This document shows positions 1 to 6,491 of a stretch of DNA of 7,037 nucleotides, piece by piece. The notes beneath the pieces were generated by a model. That model saw only the letters and a list, made by a program, of their open reading frames with translations, was not told the DNA's origin and made no database searches. The DNA is from an uncultured Coriobacteriaceae bacterium (lineage in GTDB: Bacteria > Actinomycetota > Coriobacteriia > Coriobacteriales > QAMH01): contig CACZSV010000145.1 of assembly GCA_902783925.1 (NCBI GenBank), forward strand, positions 1-7,037, read 5' to 3'. The translations under genes and the position numbers were made by a program. Positions within the stretch are counted from its first letter, which is position 1; every line of letters begins with the position of its first letter.

Positions 1-408
1 GTATGCAATGCTGCGCGAATTCGTATCGCCGGTATCTAGCCATTCGTAATTGGGATCAAGAGCAGCGTTCGCCAAGTACTCTCCCACCCGCATCGCACTA
101 CCGTTTCTAACCGTATAGCCCTCTCCTTGTGCAACGCCTGTCTGAAGCTCGCCGGTATAATACAACCTTCCTGGATTAGGCACTTCGACGCCCTTGCGCC
201 CTATGGACCAATCCATGCTCAGTGGACCAGTTGTGCCATCGTCCCAACAGAAATTTGCCGTATCCGTAAGGCTTACTGTCGCAACATAGTTCCCTGCATC
301 AGTTGCAGACCCGTTTTCGACCGTATAACCATTTCCAGATGGAATACCCGTCTGCTCAGACCTGTTGTAGACAAGATTAGCTATGGCAAATGGCCTAGAA
401 ATGGAGTC
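1..408 (-). repeat. Pair of 70-residue surface repeats in the S8 protease, second copy cut by the window edge
   Basis: Residues 1128-1199 and 1200-1263 are two copies of another module: LVYNRSEQTGIPSGNGYTV against LYYTGELQTGVAQGEGYTV, then ENGSA or RNGSA, an AG- or VG-containing strand, and a W-D or W-L-D-T-G turn. Aligned codons at 313-354 and 103-144 are exactly 210 bases apart, so the unit is 70 residues. Further copies may follow outside the window. Similar repeats occur in coriobacterial surface proteins (family knowledge, not checked here). Confidence 0.75.
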
Positions 409-3400
409 TGGGTTAATAATGAATTGGATGGTTTTCAAACCAGAGAAATTTCTACGTCCCGTATAGATAACGGTGCCTGTTCCAGCATCCGTATTTGTGC
501 CGTAGCTTACGGTATAGTCATCTTTGCTCACGGTTGCACCGTTAAATATCAATTCGGGCGCTTCTGGTTCAATTCTGAAGCCAGAATACGTAAACGGGGC
601 TATATCGACACCGTTCATCGCAGCCGAGATATCTTGCTGGCTGATAGCAAACGCAACATCAAACGTGCCGGAATATCCGTTGATACCAACGATGGTTACC
701 GTGTGTGTTCCGGCATTAACATAGTCCGCATCATTGTACGAGACCGTGAAATCGGTATTGTGGACGAGTTCTGTACTGCCAATAGAAACCTGGGGAACGG
801 GCTGCTTTGCCGAGCCATCGTACTGGGTGAAATATGAGCCATGCTCGTCTTGCGAGAGACTGGGGAAAGTCACGGTTGCAGTATCTGCATCAAAAGCGGT
901 CGAGGGAAGCTCAACGCTTTTCTCGATTTGAATATACGTTCCAAAGACATCGAATATGGTGACGACGATCTTAACGGGGCCATCGCTTTTTGCCTTGCTG
1001 GTTACCGTAGCGGTTTTTCCATCGCCTGTCGCGACGACGGAAATCACAGCAGGATCTACCGCTGCACCTTTGATAGTTGCACTCCATGTGAACAGAGACC
1101 CGGCAATATAGGTGTCAAGCGCATATTCCGCCGAGCTATTCAGTTGAATTGAGTCGTTCCCGACTATTGCCGGCTCGATGACTTCAATATCACACGATAT
1201 CGTTTTATCGTCCTGCTGAGCCGTAAGCGTGATAGTACCGTTTGTCTCTTCGGAAGTTGCAAGCACAACGGACCCGGCGCTCTGGACGCTTACGCTTGTC
1301 CCATCGCCAGACACAGACCAGGTCCAATCGCTACTTGGAGTACCTGGGATTACATAGCTCGACTTGAGTCCGCGGTATATCTGCGACGAACCTTTAATCG
1401 TGGGCTCTGGTTTGATGGTGATGGTTTTCCGCACGGTGATGTTCGGATACGATGCGCAATGCGCGACAATGTCAATCGACGTGCCTGCGTTTAAATCGGC
1501 TATGTTCGTGACGAGGACACCTGAATCCTCGCCAATGCTCACGGCTTCGCTTGCAAAGCTGCTGTTTTCAATCGACCAAGTCCAACTATAACCGCCTGCC
1601 CCCTCACCATCGATAGCGTACTTCGCACTATCTTTGCTCCATACATACTCGAGGTCGGATGCCAGAGATGTATAGGTAATGGACGGGTCGATAACTGTTA
1701 TGGATTTTGCCGAGCGCAAATTGCCCGAGCTTGCGGAAATGATCGTCTCGCCCGCGCTCAATGCAGTGAGCGCACCAGTTGCCGAGTCGATGGTTGCAAC
1801 ATCGGTATTCGAGCTTTCCCAAATCCAGCTTGAATCCGAAGCATCGCCGCTGAGTGAATAGACCTCGGTTCCCGGGTCCTGAGACGTACTGACAACCGAA
1901 TTACCATTAATTCGTGATGTGATAATGGACTCGACTGCCGCCCCAGCGTTTATTTCGCCGTATCCGGTTTCGGCATCCCAGCCCGTGGCCTCGATGTCGG
2001 TCGCTGTCGACTCGATTACGCCAACGATGTCGTCAACACTCGAGTTGTTGCCGGCCATACCGTCTGCTTCATAGACAAGAGCCGCTATACCCGCAACAAG
2101 CGGAGCCGCCATCGAAGTGCCGCTTCTGAAGCCATATTGGGTGACCGATCCGTCGCTTCCAGATGAATGGGTACTCCATATGCCTGTACCAGGAGCGCTG
2201 ATATCTTTTGTGTACTGCGAATGCTCCGTGGAGACTTCCTCGTTGTAATTTGATCCGCTGTTACGTGAAACATAGAAGCACCCACTCGCATCGTTAGCGG
2301 GACCATCCGTCGATGGCGCAGCATATTGCAAGTTGATGACCGAAAGCACATCAGAATAATCGCTTGGAAAACCCGTATAGGGCACAGGGCTTTCGCTACT
2401 TGCATTACCTGCTGCAGCAACGGTGAGAATACCGGCCTGCTTTGCCGCAGTAATCGCATTGCAAAGCGCAACATCCCACGCGCCTGCCGACACCTGGCCG
2501 CCGATGCTCAAATTGATGATTTTGACGTTGTGTTCCTTGGCAACAGTCTTGCCGTCCCCATCGGCATCTTCCATAAGCCAGTTGTAGCCATCGGCAATCT
2601 TTGCAGTATCGAACTTCTCCGTATCCCCCGTACTCGCCTTGATGATGACAAGATCGGAGTTATAGGAAGCTCCCGCAATACCCATGCCGTTATTTGTCGA
2701 GGCGGCGGCAATGCCCGCAACATGCGTTCCATGGCCGAGCACATCAGTGACATCGGTACTGGAATTTGTGGAATTATATGTTGCGACAATGCGGTCCCTC
2801 AAATCGACATGCGCAGTATTTGCACCGGTGTCAATAATAGCTATGCCGATGGAGTTCTCGTCGTTTTCGGTCCTGAAGCCAAGATATTCCCATGCGCTGA
2901 AAACGCTGGTGCTGACGAGCTGCCAATAACCCTCTTTGTTTGGTTTGCTAAGAGCGAACGTATCGTTAATGGGAGGGGTTTCCTCTGATGCTGCAGTAAT
3001 TATGCCCTGCTCGACCGCGACAACGTCACCTAAAGCAGGCAAATCGTTATTGGGTACGTTCGCCTGTGGAGATATTGGCGACGCATTCGAAGCAGCAAGC
3101 CCCACATCGAGTTCGGATGCGCCCTGTTCCGCATTTCCGTTTTCCACAGACGTCAGTTCTTTGCTTTCGTCTTCATATGAGAGCGCGGTTGAAGAAGCAG
3201 ACGATGAATCAGCGAGAGTGTATACGAAGTTTGGCTGCGCTCCATTGATTCCTGGGACACGCTCGAGCGCATCTATAGCATCCGAAAGAGCAACTCCATC
3301 AGCAACAGAGAGTGTGACAAGCCCCATCTCGAGCTGCCTATCTGTCACTTGACTTGTATCGATATATGACGCATCGGCAAGCATCTCATGCAGTTGATCA

Positions 3401-3789
3401 CGTGTGGTGCCTTTGGGAATCATGGCAAGCGCTACGCCTGCTTGGTGTGGGGGCATCCCCTCATCACTCACTGTCTCATAGCTTTCATTCGCCAAGAAGC
3501 TCGGGTTTTCAACTACGATTCTATGCGCGTTATCAATAGATACGGTTGTGACGTTTTTTGGGGAGTCAGGGATATGAGACTCGCTTTGTGAATCTTCTGC
3601 ATGGTTTTGTTCTTGTACGTTAGCTACATTTTGGTAAAGAGCATTCGCACCTGTAGGGGATGATTCTCTCGGGATGCAAACCGCCAGTCCTATTGCAATT
3701 ATTGCTACAAAACAAACAGCCGCAACTGCTCCTATGCGTATGCGCATCTTCTTTTGGTGATTATTCTTATCGTGTGTCGCCTTTTTCAT
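1..3789 (-). CDS. Large secreted S8 (subtilisin-like) serine protease with Ig-like and surface repeats, partial at its C-terminus
   Basis: The frame is open for 1263 codons without a stop and leaves the window, so the C-terminus is missing. Residues 1-18 are basic and 19-39 form one hydrophobic segment (signal peptide or anchor); Cys38 follows LAV, a poor lipobox. Residues about 118-192 resemble an I9-type propeptide ending in AQPNFVYTL. A Ser/Glu-rich linker follows. The catalytic domain spans about 288-623: Asp320 in IIDTGAN, His353 in GHGTHVAGI, Asn462 (oxyanion) in AAAGNAS and Ser559 in GTSMAAP. All are present, so it should be an active endopeptidase outside the cell. Asn462 to Ser559 is 97 residues, against 66 in subtilisin, implying an insertion. 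Then come four Ig-like modules (627-962) and repeats (963 to edge), probably a stalk or adhesion region. The ATG at 3789 has GAGGAG five bases upstream; an in-frame ATG at 3810 is an alternative. Its substrate cannot be read from the sequence. Confidence 0.96.
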   Translation of the reverse strand, partial: MKKATHDKNNHQKKMRIRIGAVAAVCFVAIIAIGLAVCIPRESSPTGANALYQNVANVQEQNHAEDSQSESHIPDSPKNVTTVSIDNAHRIVVENPSFLANESYETVSDEGMPPHQAGVALAMIPKGTTRDQLHEMLADASYIDTSQVTDRQLEMGLVTLSVADGVALSDAIDALERVPGINGAQPNFVYTLADSSSASSTALSYEDESKELTSVENGNAEQGASELDVGLAASNASPISPQANVPNNDLPALGDVVAVEQGIITAASEETPPINDTFALSKPNKEGYWQLVSTSVFSAWEYLGFRTENDENSIGIAIIDTGANTAHVDLRDRIVATYNSTNSSTDVTDVLGHGTHVAGIAAASTNNGMGIAGASYNSDLVIIKASTGDTEKFDTAKIADGYNWLMEDADGDGKTVAKEHNVKIINLSIGGQVSAGAWDVALCNAITAAKQAGILTVAAAGNASSESPVPYTGFPSDYSDVLSVINLQYAAPSTDGPANDASGCFYVSRNSGSNYNEEVSTEHSQYTKDISAPGTGIWSTHSSGSDGSVTQYGFRSGTSMAAPLVAGIAALVYEADGMAGNNSSVDDIVGVIESTATDIEATGWDAETGYGEINAGAAVESIITSRINGNSVVSTSQDPGTEVYSLSGDASDSSWIWESSNTDVATIDSATGALTALSAGETIISASSGNLRSAKSITVIDPSITYTSLASDLEYVWSKDSAKYAIDGEGAGGYSWTWSIENSSFASEAVSIGEDSGVLVTNIADLNAGTSIDIVAHCASYPNITVRKTITIKPEPTIKGSSQIYRGLKSSYVIPGTPSSDWTWSVSGDGTSVSVQSAGSVVLATSEETNGTITLTAQQDDKTISCDIEVIEPAIVGNDSIQLNSSAEYALDTYIAGSLFTWSATIKGAAVDPAVISVVATGDGKTATVTSKAKSDGPVKIVVTIFDVFGTYIQIEKSVELPSTAFDADTATVTFPSLSQDEHGSYFTQYDGSAKQPVPQVSIGSTELVHNTDFTVSYNDADYVNAGTHTVTIVGINGYSGTFDVAFAISQQDISAAMNGVDIAPFTYSGFRIEPEAPELIFNGATVSKDDYTVSYGTNTDAGTGTVIYTGRRNFSGLKTIQFIINPDSISRPFAIANLVYNRSEQTGIPSGNGYTVENGSATDAGNYVATVSLTDTANFCWDDGTTGPLSMDWSIGRKGVEVPNPGRLYYTGELQTGVAQGEGYTVRNGSAMRVGEYLANAALDPNYEWLDTGDTNSRSIAY
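409..903 (-). repeat. Pair of about 78-residue surface repeats (YDG/YSG type) in the S8 protease
   Basis: Residues 963-1050 and 1051-1127 align with each other. Each has an aromatic-D/S-G start (QYDGSAKQP, TYSGFRIEP), then DFTVSY or DYTVSY, then NAG or DAG with alternating Thr/Val, then GYSGT or NFSGL, and an F-x-I ending. The TVSY motifs (residues 1015-1018 and 1093-1096) lie 78 residues apart. This repeat style is common in cell-surface proteins of Gram-positive gut bacteria. The likely role is structural or adhesive. Confidence 0.7.
904..1911 (-). repeat. Four tandem Ig-like modules of the S8 protease
   Basis: Protein residues 627-962 divide into four divergent modules at about 627-702, 703-796, 797-873 and 874-962. 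Three have a W-x-W pair in the middle (WIW, WTW, WTW) and the fourth has FTWS at the same place. The first three end in a strand followed by Pro (ITVIDP, ITIKPEP, IEVIEP) and the last ends VELP. The first module, with SSNTDVATID and LTALSAGET, matches the BIG2 bacterial Ig-like pattern well; the others are assigned by position and shape. Such modules usually hold a catalytic head away from the cell wall or bind ligands. Confidence 0.75.
2113..2832 (-). other. S8 catalytic core from Asp320 to Ser559
   Basis: This interval runs from the catalytic Asp codon (2830-2832) through the His codon (2731-2733, in GHGTHVAG) and the oxyanion Asn codon (2404-2406, in AAGN) to the catalytic Ser codon (2113-2115, in GTSMAAP). 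The order and local motifs match family S8A subtilases. The acidic stretch EDADGDGKT between His and Asn could bind calcium, but that is only a suggestion from its composition. Confidence 0.95.
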
Positions 3790-3794
3790 GGCGG

Positions 3795-3800
3795 CTCCTC
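3795..3800 (-). promoter_or_regulatory. Ribosome binding site GAGGAG of the S8 protease gene
   Basis: GAGGAG lies five bases before the ATG at 3789 and supports that start. The in-frame ATG at 3810 has only a weak AGGG ahead of it, so the shorter protein is preferred. Confidence 0.65.
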
Positions 3801-3810
3801 GCGACTTCAT

Positions 3811-3900
3811 GTCCCTAATCGAATAAATATATCGTATTGAAGAACATAATTGGGCCAAATGTGATGGCCACACGCTTTAATCCATAAAAGAAATAGGACT
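3811..3900 (-). promoter_or_regulatory. AT-rich probable promoter region of the protease gene
   Basis: On the minus strand this stretch carries runs such as TTTCTTTTATGGATTAAA and GATATATTTATTC just before the protease ribosome binding site, in contrast to the GC-rich flanks. A TATATT lies about 40 bases ahead of the ATG, but no good -35 sits 16-18 bases before it. The call rests on composition and position only. Confidence 0.3.
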
Positions 3901-3943
3901 GGCCAACCGAATTAGGACGCATCTAGATCAGGTCGGCGACTTT

Positions 3944-3963
3944 GGGCGCGCTAAAGCACGCCC
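3944..3963 (-). terminator. GC-rich hairpin, possible terminator lacking a U-tract
   Basis: An 8-base-pair stem (GGGCGTGC with GCGCGCCC on the minus strand, one T-G pair) closes a TTTA loop. It lies about 130 bases after the SixA-CHAD stop and before the AT-rich protease promoter region, the right place for a terminator. It is followed by AAAGTCG rather than a T-run, so intrinsic termination would be atypical. Confidence 0.4.
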
Positions 3964-4007
3964 CTACGGCTGCTCGCTATGAAAGTGCAGGAGTAAGCAG
4001 CTCGTAG
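3964..4007. repeat. Inverted repeat with an 11-base-pair stem
   Basis: CTACGGCTGCT at 3964-3974 pairs with AGCAGCTCGTAG at 3996-4007 if the T at 4002 bulges out, leaving a 21-base loop. It abuts the GC-rich hairpin at 3944-3963 with no gap, so a transcript from the SixA-CHAD gene could fold two hairpins in a row here. Confidence 0.55.
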
Positions 4008-4053
4008 ATGACGACAGCGCGCCTGATGAGAGGAACGTCCTGCCCAGTCAAAT

Positions 4054-4080
4054 GAGTCGCGAAGCACGTCATGGCGACTC
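4054..4080. repeat. Inverted repeat GAGTCGC / GCGACTC
   Basis: A perfect 7-base-pair stem (4054-4060 with 4074-4080) encloses a 13-base loop, 15 bases after the SixA-CHAD stop codon. In the transcript it would be the first of three hairpins after the gene, and could protect the 3' end or bind a protein. Alone it is not remarkable. Confidence 0.4.
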
Positions 4081-4094
4081 GCGGATGCTCGCCC

Positions 4095-5357
4095 CTATTT
4101 GCGTACGGCGTCCAGCTCGGCGACGATTTCGTCAGCGCGCATGATGAAGCGCGCCGCGACGCTAACCGCGTCCGCTCCGCAAATCTCCACCACAAGACGG
4201 GCGTTCGTGCGGCAATCGCATAGCTCGCCGAGCCTGTCTTGCACGAGCTTTGCCTGTTCATTCACATGCACCGCGTCCTCGCTGAACACGTCGGAAAGCT
4301 CACGGGTTACATACCGCATCTCCTTGGCGGATTTACGCACATCGTGAACGGCCTCCTGATCGTTGAAATCGAGCTCGCTCATCTCCCACTCATAGTCTTC
4401 GCGCATCGTCTGCACGCGAGCGGACAGTTCGTCTTCTCCGACCCCTTGCTCTTCGATGGAAGCGCGGAACGGTAGCTCTCGCAGCTGCTTCGTTATCTTA
4501 TGGAGGTTTTTCTGGGTCGAGCGTTTTGCAAAGGTGATATTGAAGTCCTCACGTGCCTGCTGGCAAAGCCCGTTACACGCGTCGTACTCGACAGTGTAGG
4601 GCGTAAGAGACGTAACAAGCATATCGAGCTCGCGAAGACGTGACGTCGGGTCCTGCAAGCTCTTGAGGCCGCTCAGAACGTCTCGGCAATCCCCACGTTT
4701 GATATAGGGTTGCGCGAATCTCACCAGAGAACGGGCAACGCGTATCGAAATACGATACTGATGCAGCACCTCTGGGTCTTGCGGATCGGCCAGCAGCATG
4801 TCTGCGCGTTTTTCAATGCGCTCCCCCGCTTTGTCGAGAGCACGCTCGAGGCATACGATCGTCTTCCAGCGCTGCACCTGCGGCCCCTGCACGAACCATT
4901 CCAAGTCCGCAGTCGACTCGAGAACGTCTTCTGCAGACACATCGAAAGCGAACGAAGCGACTGCACCTTTATCGAAATGCTGTCGCTCCCCGCCAACCTT
5001 GAGATAGAGCTCCTCGATGTAGGGATTATGACCAACAACGACAACTGTTCCCGTTGCCTCAGCGAGCTCCGTCACGAACTCGTCGATATCGCCTGGATAC
5101 AGGACATCGTGCGTCTCCACATTGGAAATACCGAGCGTCTCGGCAGCAACATCCGCTGTCTGGAGAGCGCGATGTGCAGGGCTGGACCATATTCTGAGGT
5201 CGTCGGAATTCAGATCGGAAAGCAAATGCATCGTGAGCGGAAAACGAGCTCTGATACTGCGCCTGCCAACCTTCGTGAGCTTGCGCTCAATATCGGGCAC
5301 ATCTGCCTTGCGGTTTTCGGCCTTGGCATGGCGAATAAGCACGAGCCTGGAAATCAT
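4095..5357 (-). CDS. SixA-type phosphohistidine phosphatase fused to a CHAD domain
   Basis: This is a 420-residue two-domain cytoplasmic protein. Residues 1 to about 155 are a histidine phosphatase domain: LIRHAKAE (Arg9, His10), SSPAHRALQTA (Arg63) and VVGHNPYIEEL (His110) are the expected catalytic signatures. SixA removes phosphate from phosphohistidine proteins. Residues about 160-420 are a CHAD domain, an all-helical fold with two related halves: LHQYRISIRVARSLVRF (His199, Arg202, Arg206, Arg209) and VHDVRKSAKEMRYVTREL (His338, Arg341, Lys342, Lys345, Arg348). CHAD domains bind polyphosphate through such basic residues. No CYTH triphosphatase domain, the usual CHAD partner, is present here. 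The ATG at 5357 places the RHA motif as in SixA; TTG at 5363 has GAGGAAG seven bases upstream and GTG at 5369 is also in frame, so the start may be 2-4 codons earlier. The target phosphoprotein is unknown. Confidence 0.93.
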   Translation of the reverse strand: MISRLVLIRHAKAENRKADVPDIERKLTKVGRRSIRARFPLTMHLLSDLNSDDLRIWSSPAHRALQTADVAAETLGISNVETHDVLYPGDIDEFVTELAEATGTVVVVGHNPYIEELYLKVGGERQHFDKGAVASFAFDVSAEDVLESTADLEWFVQGPQVQRWKTIVCLERALDKAGERIEKRADMLLADPQDPEVLHQYRISIRVARSLVRFAQPYIKRGDCRDVLSGLKSLQDPTSRLRELDMLVTSLTPYTVEYDACNGLCQQAREDFNITFAKRSTQKNLHKITKQLRELPFRASIEEQGVGEDELSARVQTMREDYEWEMSELDFNDQEAVHDVRKSAKEMRYVTRELSDVFSEDAVHVNEQAKLVQDRLGELCDCRTNARLVVEICGADAVSVAARFIMRADEIVAELDAVRK

Positions 5358-5381
5358 CTGCAATCCCACCCTTCCTCAATG

Positions 5382-5408
5382 GTTATACGATGCAACTATA
5401 CCATGCAA
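5382..5408 (-). promoter_or_regulatory. Tandem 13-base repeat and candidate promoter ahead of SixA-CHAD
   Basis: On the minus strand TTGCATGGTATAG is followed at once by TTGCATCGTATAA, two copies with two differences. Each copy has a TTGCAT element and a TATA core, so the pair may hold overlapping -35/-10 elements (TTGCAT to TATAAC has 15 bases between, somewhat short) or a direct-repeat operator. It ends 25 bases before the ATG. Confidence 0.4.
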
Positions 5409-5454
5409 AGACAGGAGGATAGTATTCGTAAAACGAAGAGTGACTGCGGGCTTA

Positions 5455-6285
5455 TTATTCCAGGCGCTCTCTCATGAGTTCTTTGCGCACCTGTGAAAGG
5501 CGCTTGCGGGGAACCTCGACATCGGTTCCATCATCCAGATGCAAGATATTGCCTTCCATCGACTTGAGATGCGCGGGATTCACGGCAAAACTTCGATGCA
5601 CGCGCACGAGAATGCCCTTGCGTGCCTCGACGATGTCACCGATACCTTTTCTAAGCGTTATGCGCTGGTCAAGGCAGTGAATATCCGTATACTGCCGATG
5701 CGCCGTCGCGTAAACGATGTCTTCTGGCATTACCCAGTGGACGTTTCCGCTCGTGTCACGCAGGGAGACGAGACGCGAACGGCGCTCACGATTCAAAATA
5801 GCACGCATGTAAGCGTAGTTTTCCCGGCCAAGCCAGGTATTGAAGCGTTCGCCTTCTCTGCGAGCCATGGGGCTCGAGTCGTGATAATGCACGATCTTGA
5901 GGCCATCTTCGAAAACCCGCCAAACAAACGTCATCCTATGAAGCTGAGCGCTTATCTGCTTGGTTGCCGGATCGGTCGAGGCGAGGTACTGGCCCGTGAC
6001 AATGGCAATCGGCCACTCGCTCAAAATGCACTTGAATTCCTCGTTCGAACACATAACGGCAGACTGCTCGTCGTCATCGTCCAGTTCGACAAACTCGATA
6101 TACTCTTTGCGCGAGCTGGGAAGTTTCAGTTCATGCCAAATGACAGAAGCCTCATGTGCAAGTACGCTGTAGCACCAATCTCGCCGCCCCTGCCAATACC
6201 TTCTCACGAAGGTAGTCGTCAAGGCGACGGCCTCTTTTGCTAGGCGCTCGTTTTTTGCGCGCAGCGCTTCACGAGCCTTGGCCAT
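5455..6285 (-). CDS. One-component regulator: SnoaL-like (NTF2) sensor domain plus LytTR DNA-binding domain
   Basis: The 276-residue protein starts with a charged helix (1-20). Residues about 20-140 look like an NTF2/SnoaL-type cone, with a helical N-terminus, a beta-rich end and the closing pattern FVWRVFEDGLKIVHYHDSSP (120-139) typical of SnoaL-like domains. A charged linker (140-172) leads to a LytTR domain (about 174-270): EDIVYATAHRQYTDIH, LRKGIGDI, VRVHRSFAVNPAHL and VEVPRKRLSQVRKEL are its strand and recognition-region patterns. LytTR regulators bind direct repeats next to promoters. There is no receiver domain, so signal input is more likely a small ligand or partner bound by the SnoaL domain than phosphorylation. 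The ATG at 6285 has AAGGAG seven bases upstream; an adjoining TTG at 6288 is less likely. Its targets are unknown; neighbouring genes are candidates. Confidence 0.93.
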   Translation of the reverse strand: MAKAREALRAKNERLAKEAVALTTTFVRRYWQGRRDWCYSVLAHEASVIWHELKLPSSRKEYIEFVELDDDDEQSAVMCSNEEFKCILSEWPIAIVTGQYLASTDPATKQISAQLHRMTFVWRVFEDGLKIVHYHDSSPMARREGERFNTWLGRENYAYMRAILNRERRSRLVSLRDTSGNVHWVMPEDIVYATAHRQYTDIHCLDQRITLRKGIGDIVEARKGILVRVHRSFAVNPAHLKSMEGNILHLDDGTDVEVPRKRLSQVRKELMRERLE

Positions 6286-6292
6286 CAATTCG

Positions 6293-6298
6293 CTCCTT
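6293..6298 (-). promoter_or_regulatory. Ribosome binding site AAGGAG of the SnoaL-LytTR gene
   Basis: AAGGAG lies seven bases before the ATG at 6285 and only four before the TTG at 6288, which decides in favour of the ATG. Confidence 0.7.
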
Positions 6299-6363
6299 AC
6301 ATAGTTTCAACGAAAAGAATGGTATCAGGCACCTCTGTTTCGTTAGCGAATTGAATACAAACG

Positions 6364-6388
6364 GCGCCTTTGCGATAACAAAGGACGC
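6364..6388 (-). terminator. Hairpin after the membrane-protein gene, possible terminator
   Basis: On the minus strand GCG-T-CCTTTG pairs with CAAAGG-CGC around the loop TTATCG, giving nine base pairs with one bulged T. A moderately T-rich CGTTTGTATT follows. It lies about 100 bases after the stop of the 135-residue membrane protein and before the regulator gene, so it may separate the two units. The same 206-base gap also holds TTCG-TTAG-CGAA at 6339-6350, a small inverted repeat; I see no convincing promoter hexamers. Confidence 0.4.
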
Positions 6389-6491
6389 AAATCGAGAACG
6401 AACGACCCCTTGGTTTAGATGCGAGCGGATTGAAAGCCATTTTGCGATTGTTCAAACGGCTCATCAAAATATCGAGACAGCTTCAAATGCA

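Larger units (their letters stand above)
3790..4094. other. 305-base intergenic region between the SixA-CHAD and protease genes
   Basis: No convincing gene lies here. The half nearest the SixA-CHAD stop (about 3944-4080) holds three inverted repeats on the transcribed strand and a 31-codon open frame (4072-3977, minus). The half nearest the protease (3811-3900) is AT-rich and is where a promoter would be expected. No clear pair of -35 and -10 hexamers with normal spacing stands out; a TATATT within it is the best -10 candidate. Confidence 0.6.

Noticed and set aside
127..837. 236-codon open frame on the plus strand
   Set aside because: It is antisense to the repeat region of the protease, whose own frame is open without a stop and shows clear repeat structure. 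The translated product has no recognisable motif.
2085..2474. 129-codon open frame on the minus strand inside the protease
   Set aside because: It is an out-of-frame shadow of the region holding the catalytic Ser; the true frame carries GTSMAAP.
2326..2988. 220-codon open frame on the plus strand
   Set aside because: It lies antisense to the S8 catalytic domain, whose catalytic motifs on the minus strand are unmistakable.
3673..3679. Lipobox in the protease signal segment around Cys38
   Set aside because: The residue before Cys38 is Val, not Gly, Ala or Ser, so a lipoprotein signal is unlikely; an ordinary signal peptide or membrane anchor fits better.
5425..5437. TTCGT-AAA-ACGAA inverted repeat after the LytTR regulator stop, considered as a terminator
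   Set aside because: The stem is only five base pairs and AT-rich with no T-run after it, too weak to call.
4710..5477. 255-codon open frame on the plus strand with AGGAGG motif nearby
   Set aside because: It is antisense to the SixA-CHAD gene, which has strong domain signatures. The AGGAGG on the plus strand is at 5413-5418, inside the far end of this frame and not ahead of its start.
5539..6243. 234-codon open frame on the plus strand
   Set aside because: It is antisense to the SnoaL-LytTR gene, which has recognisable domains in the minus frame.
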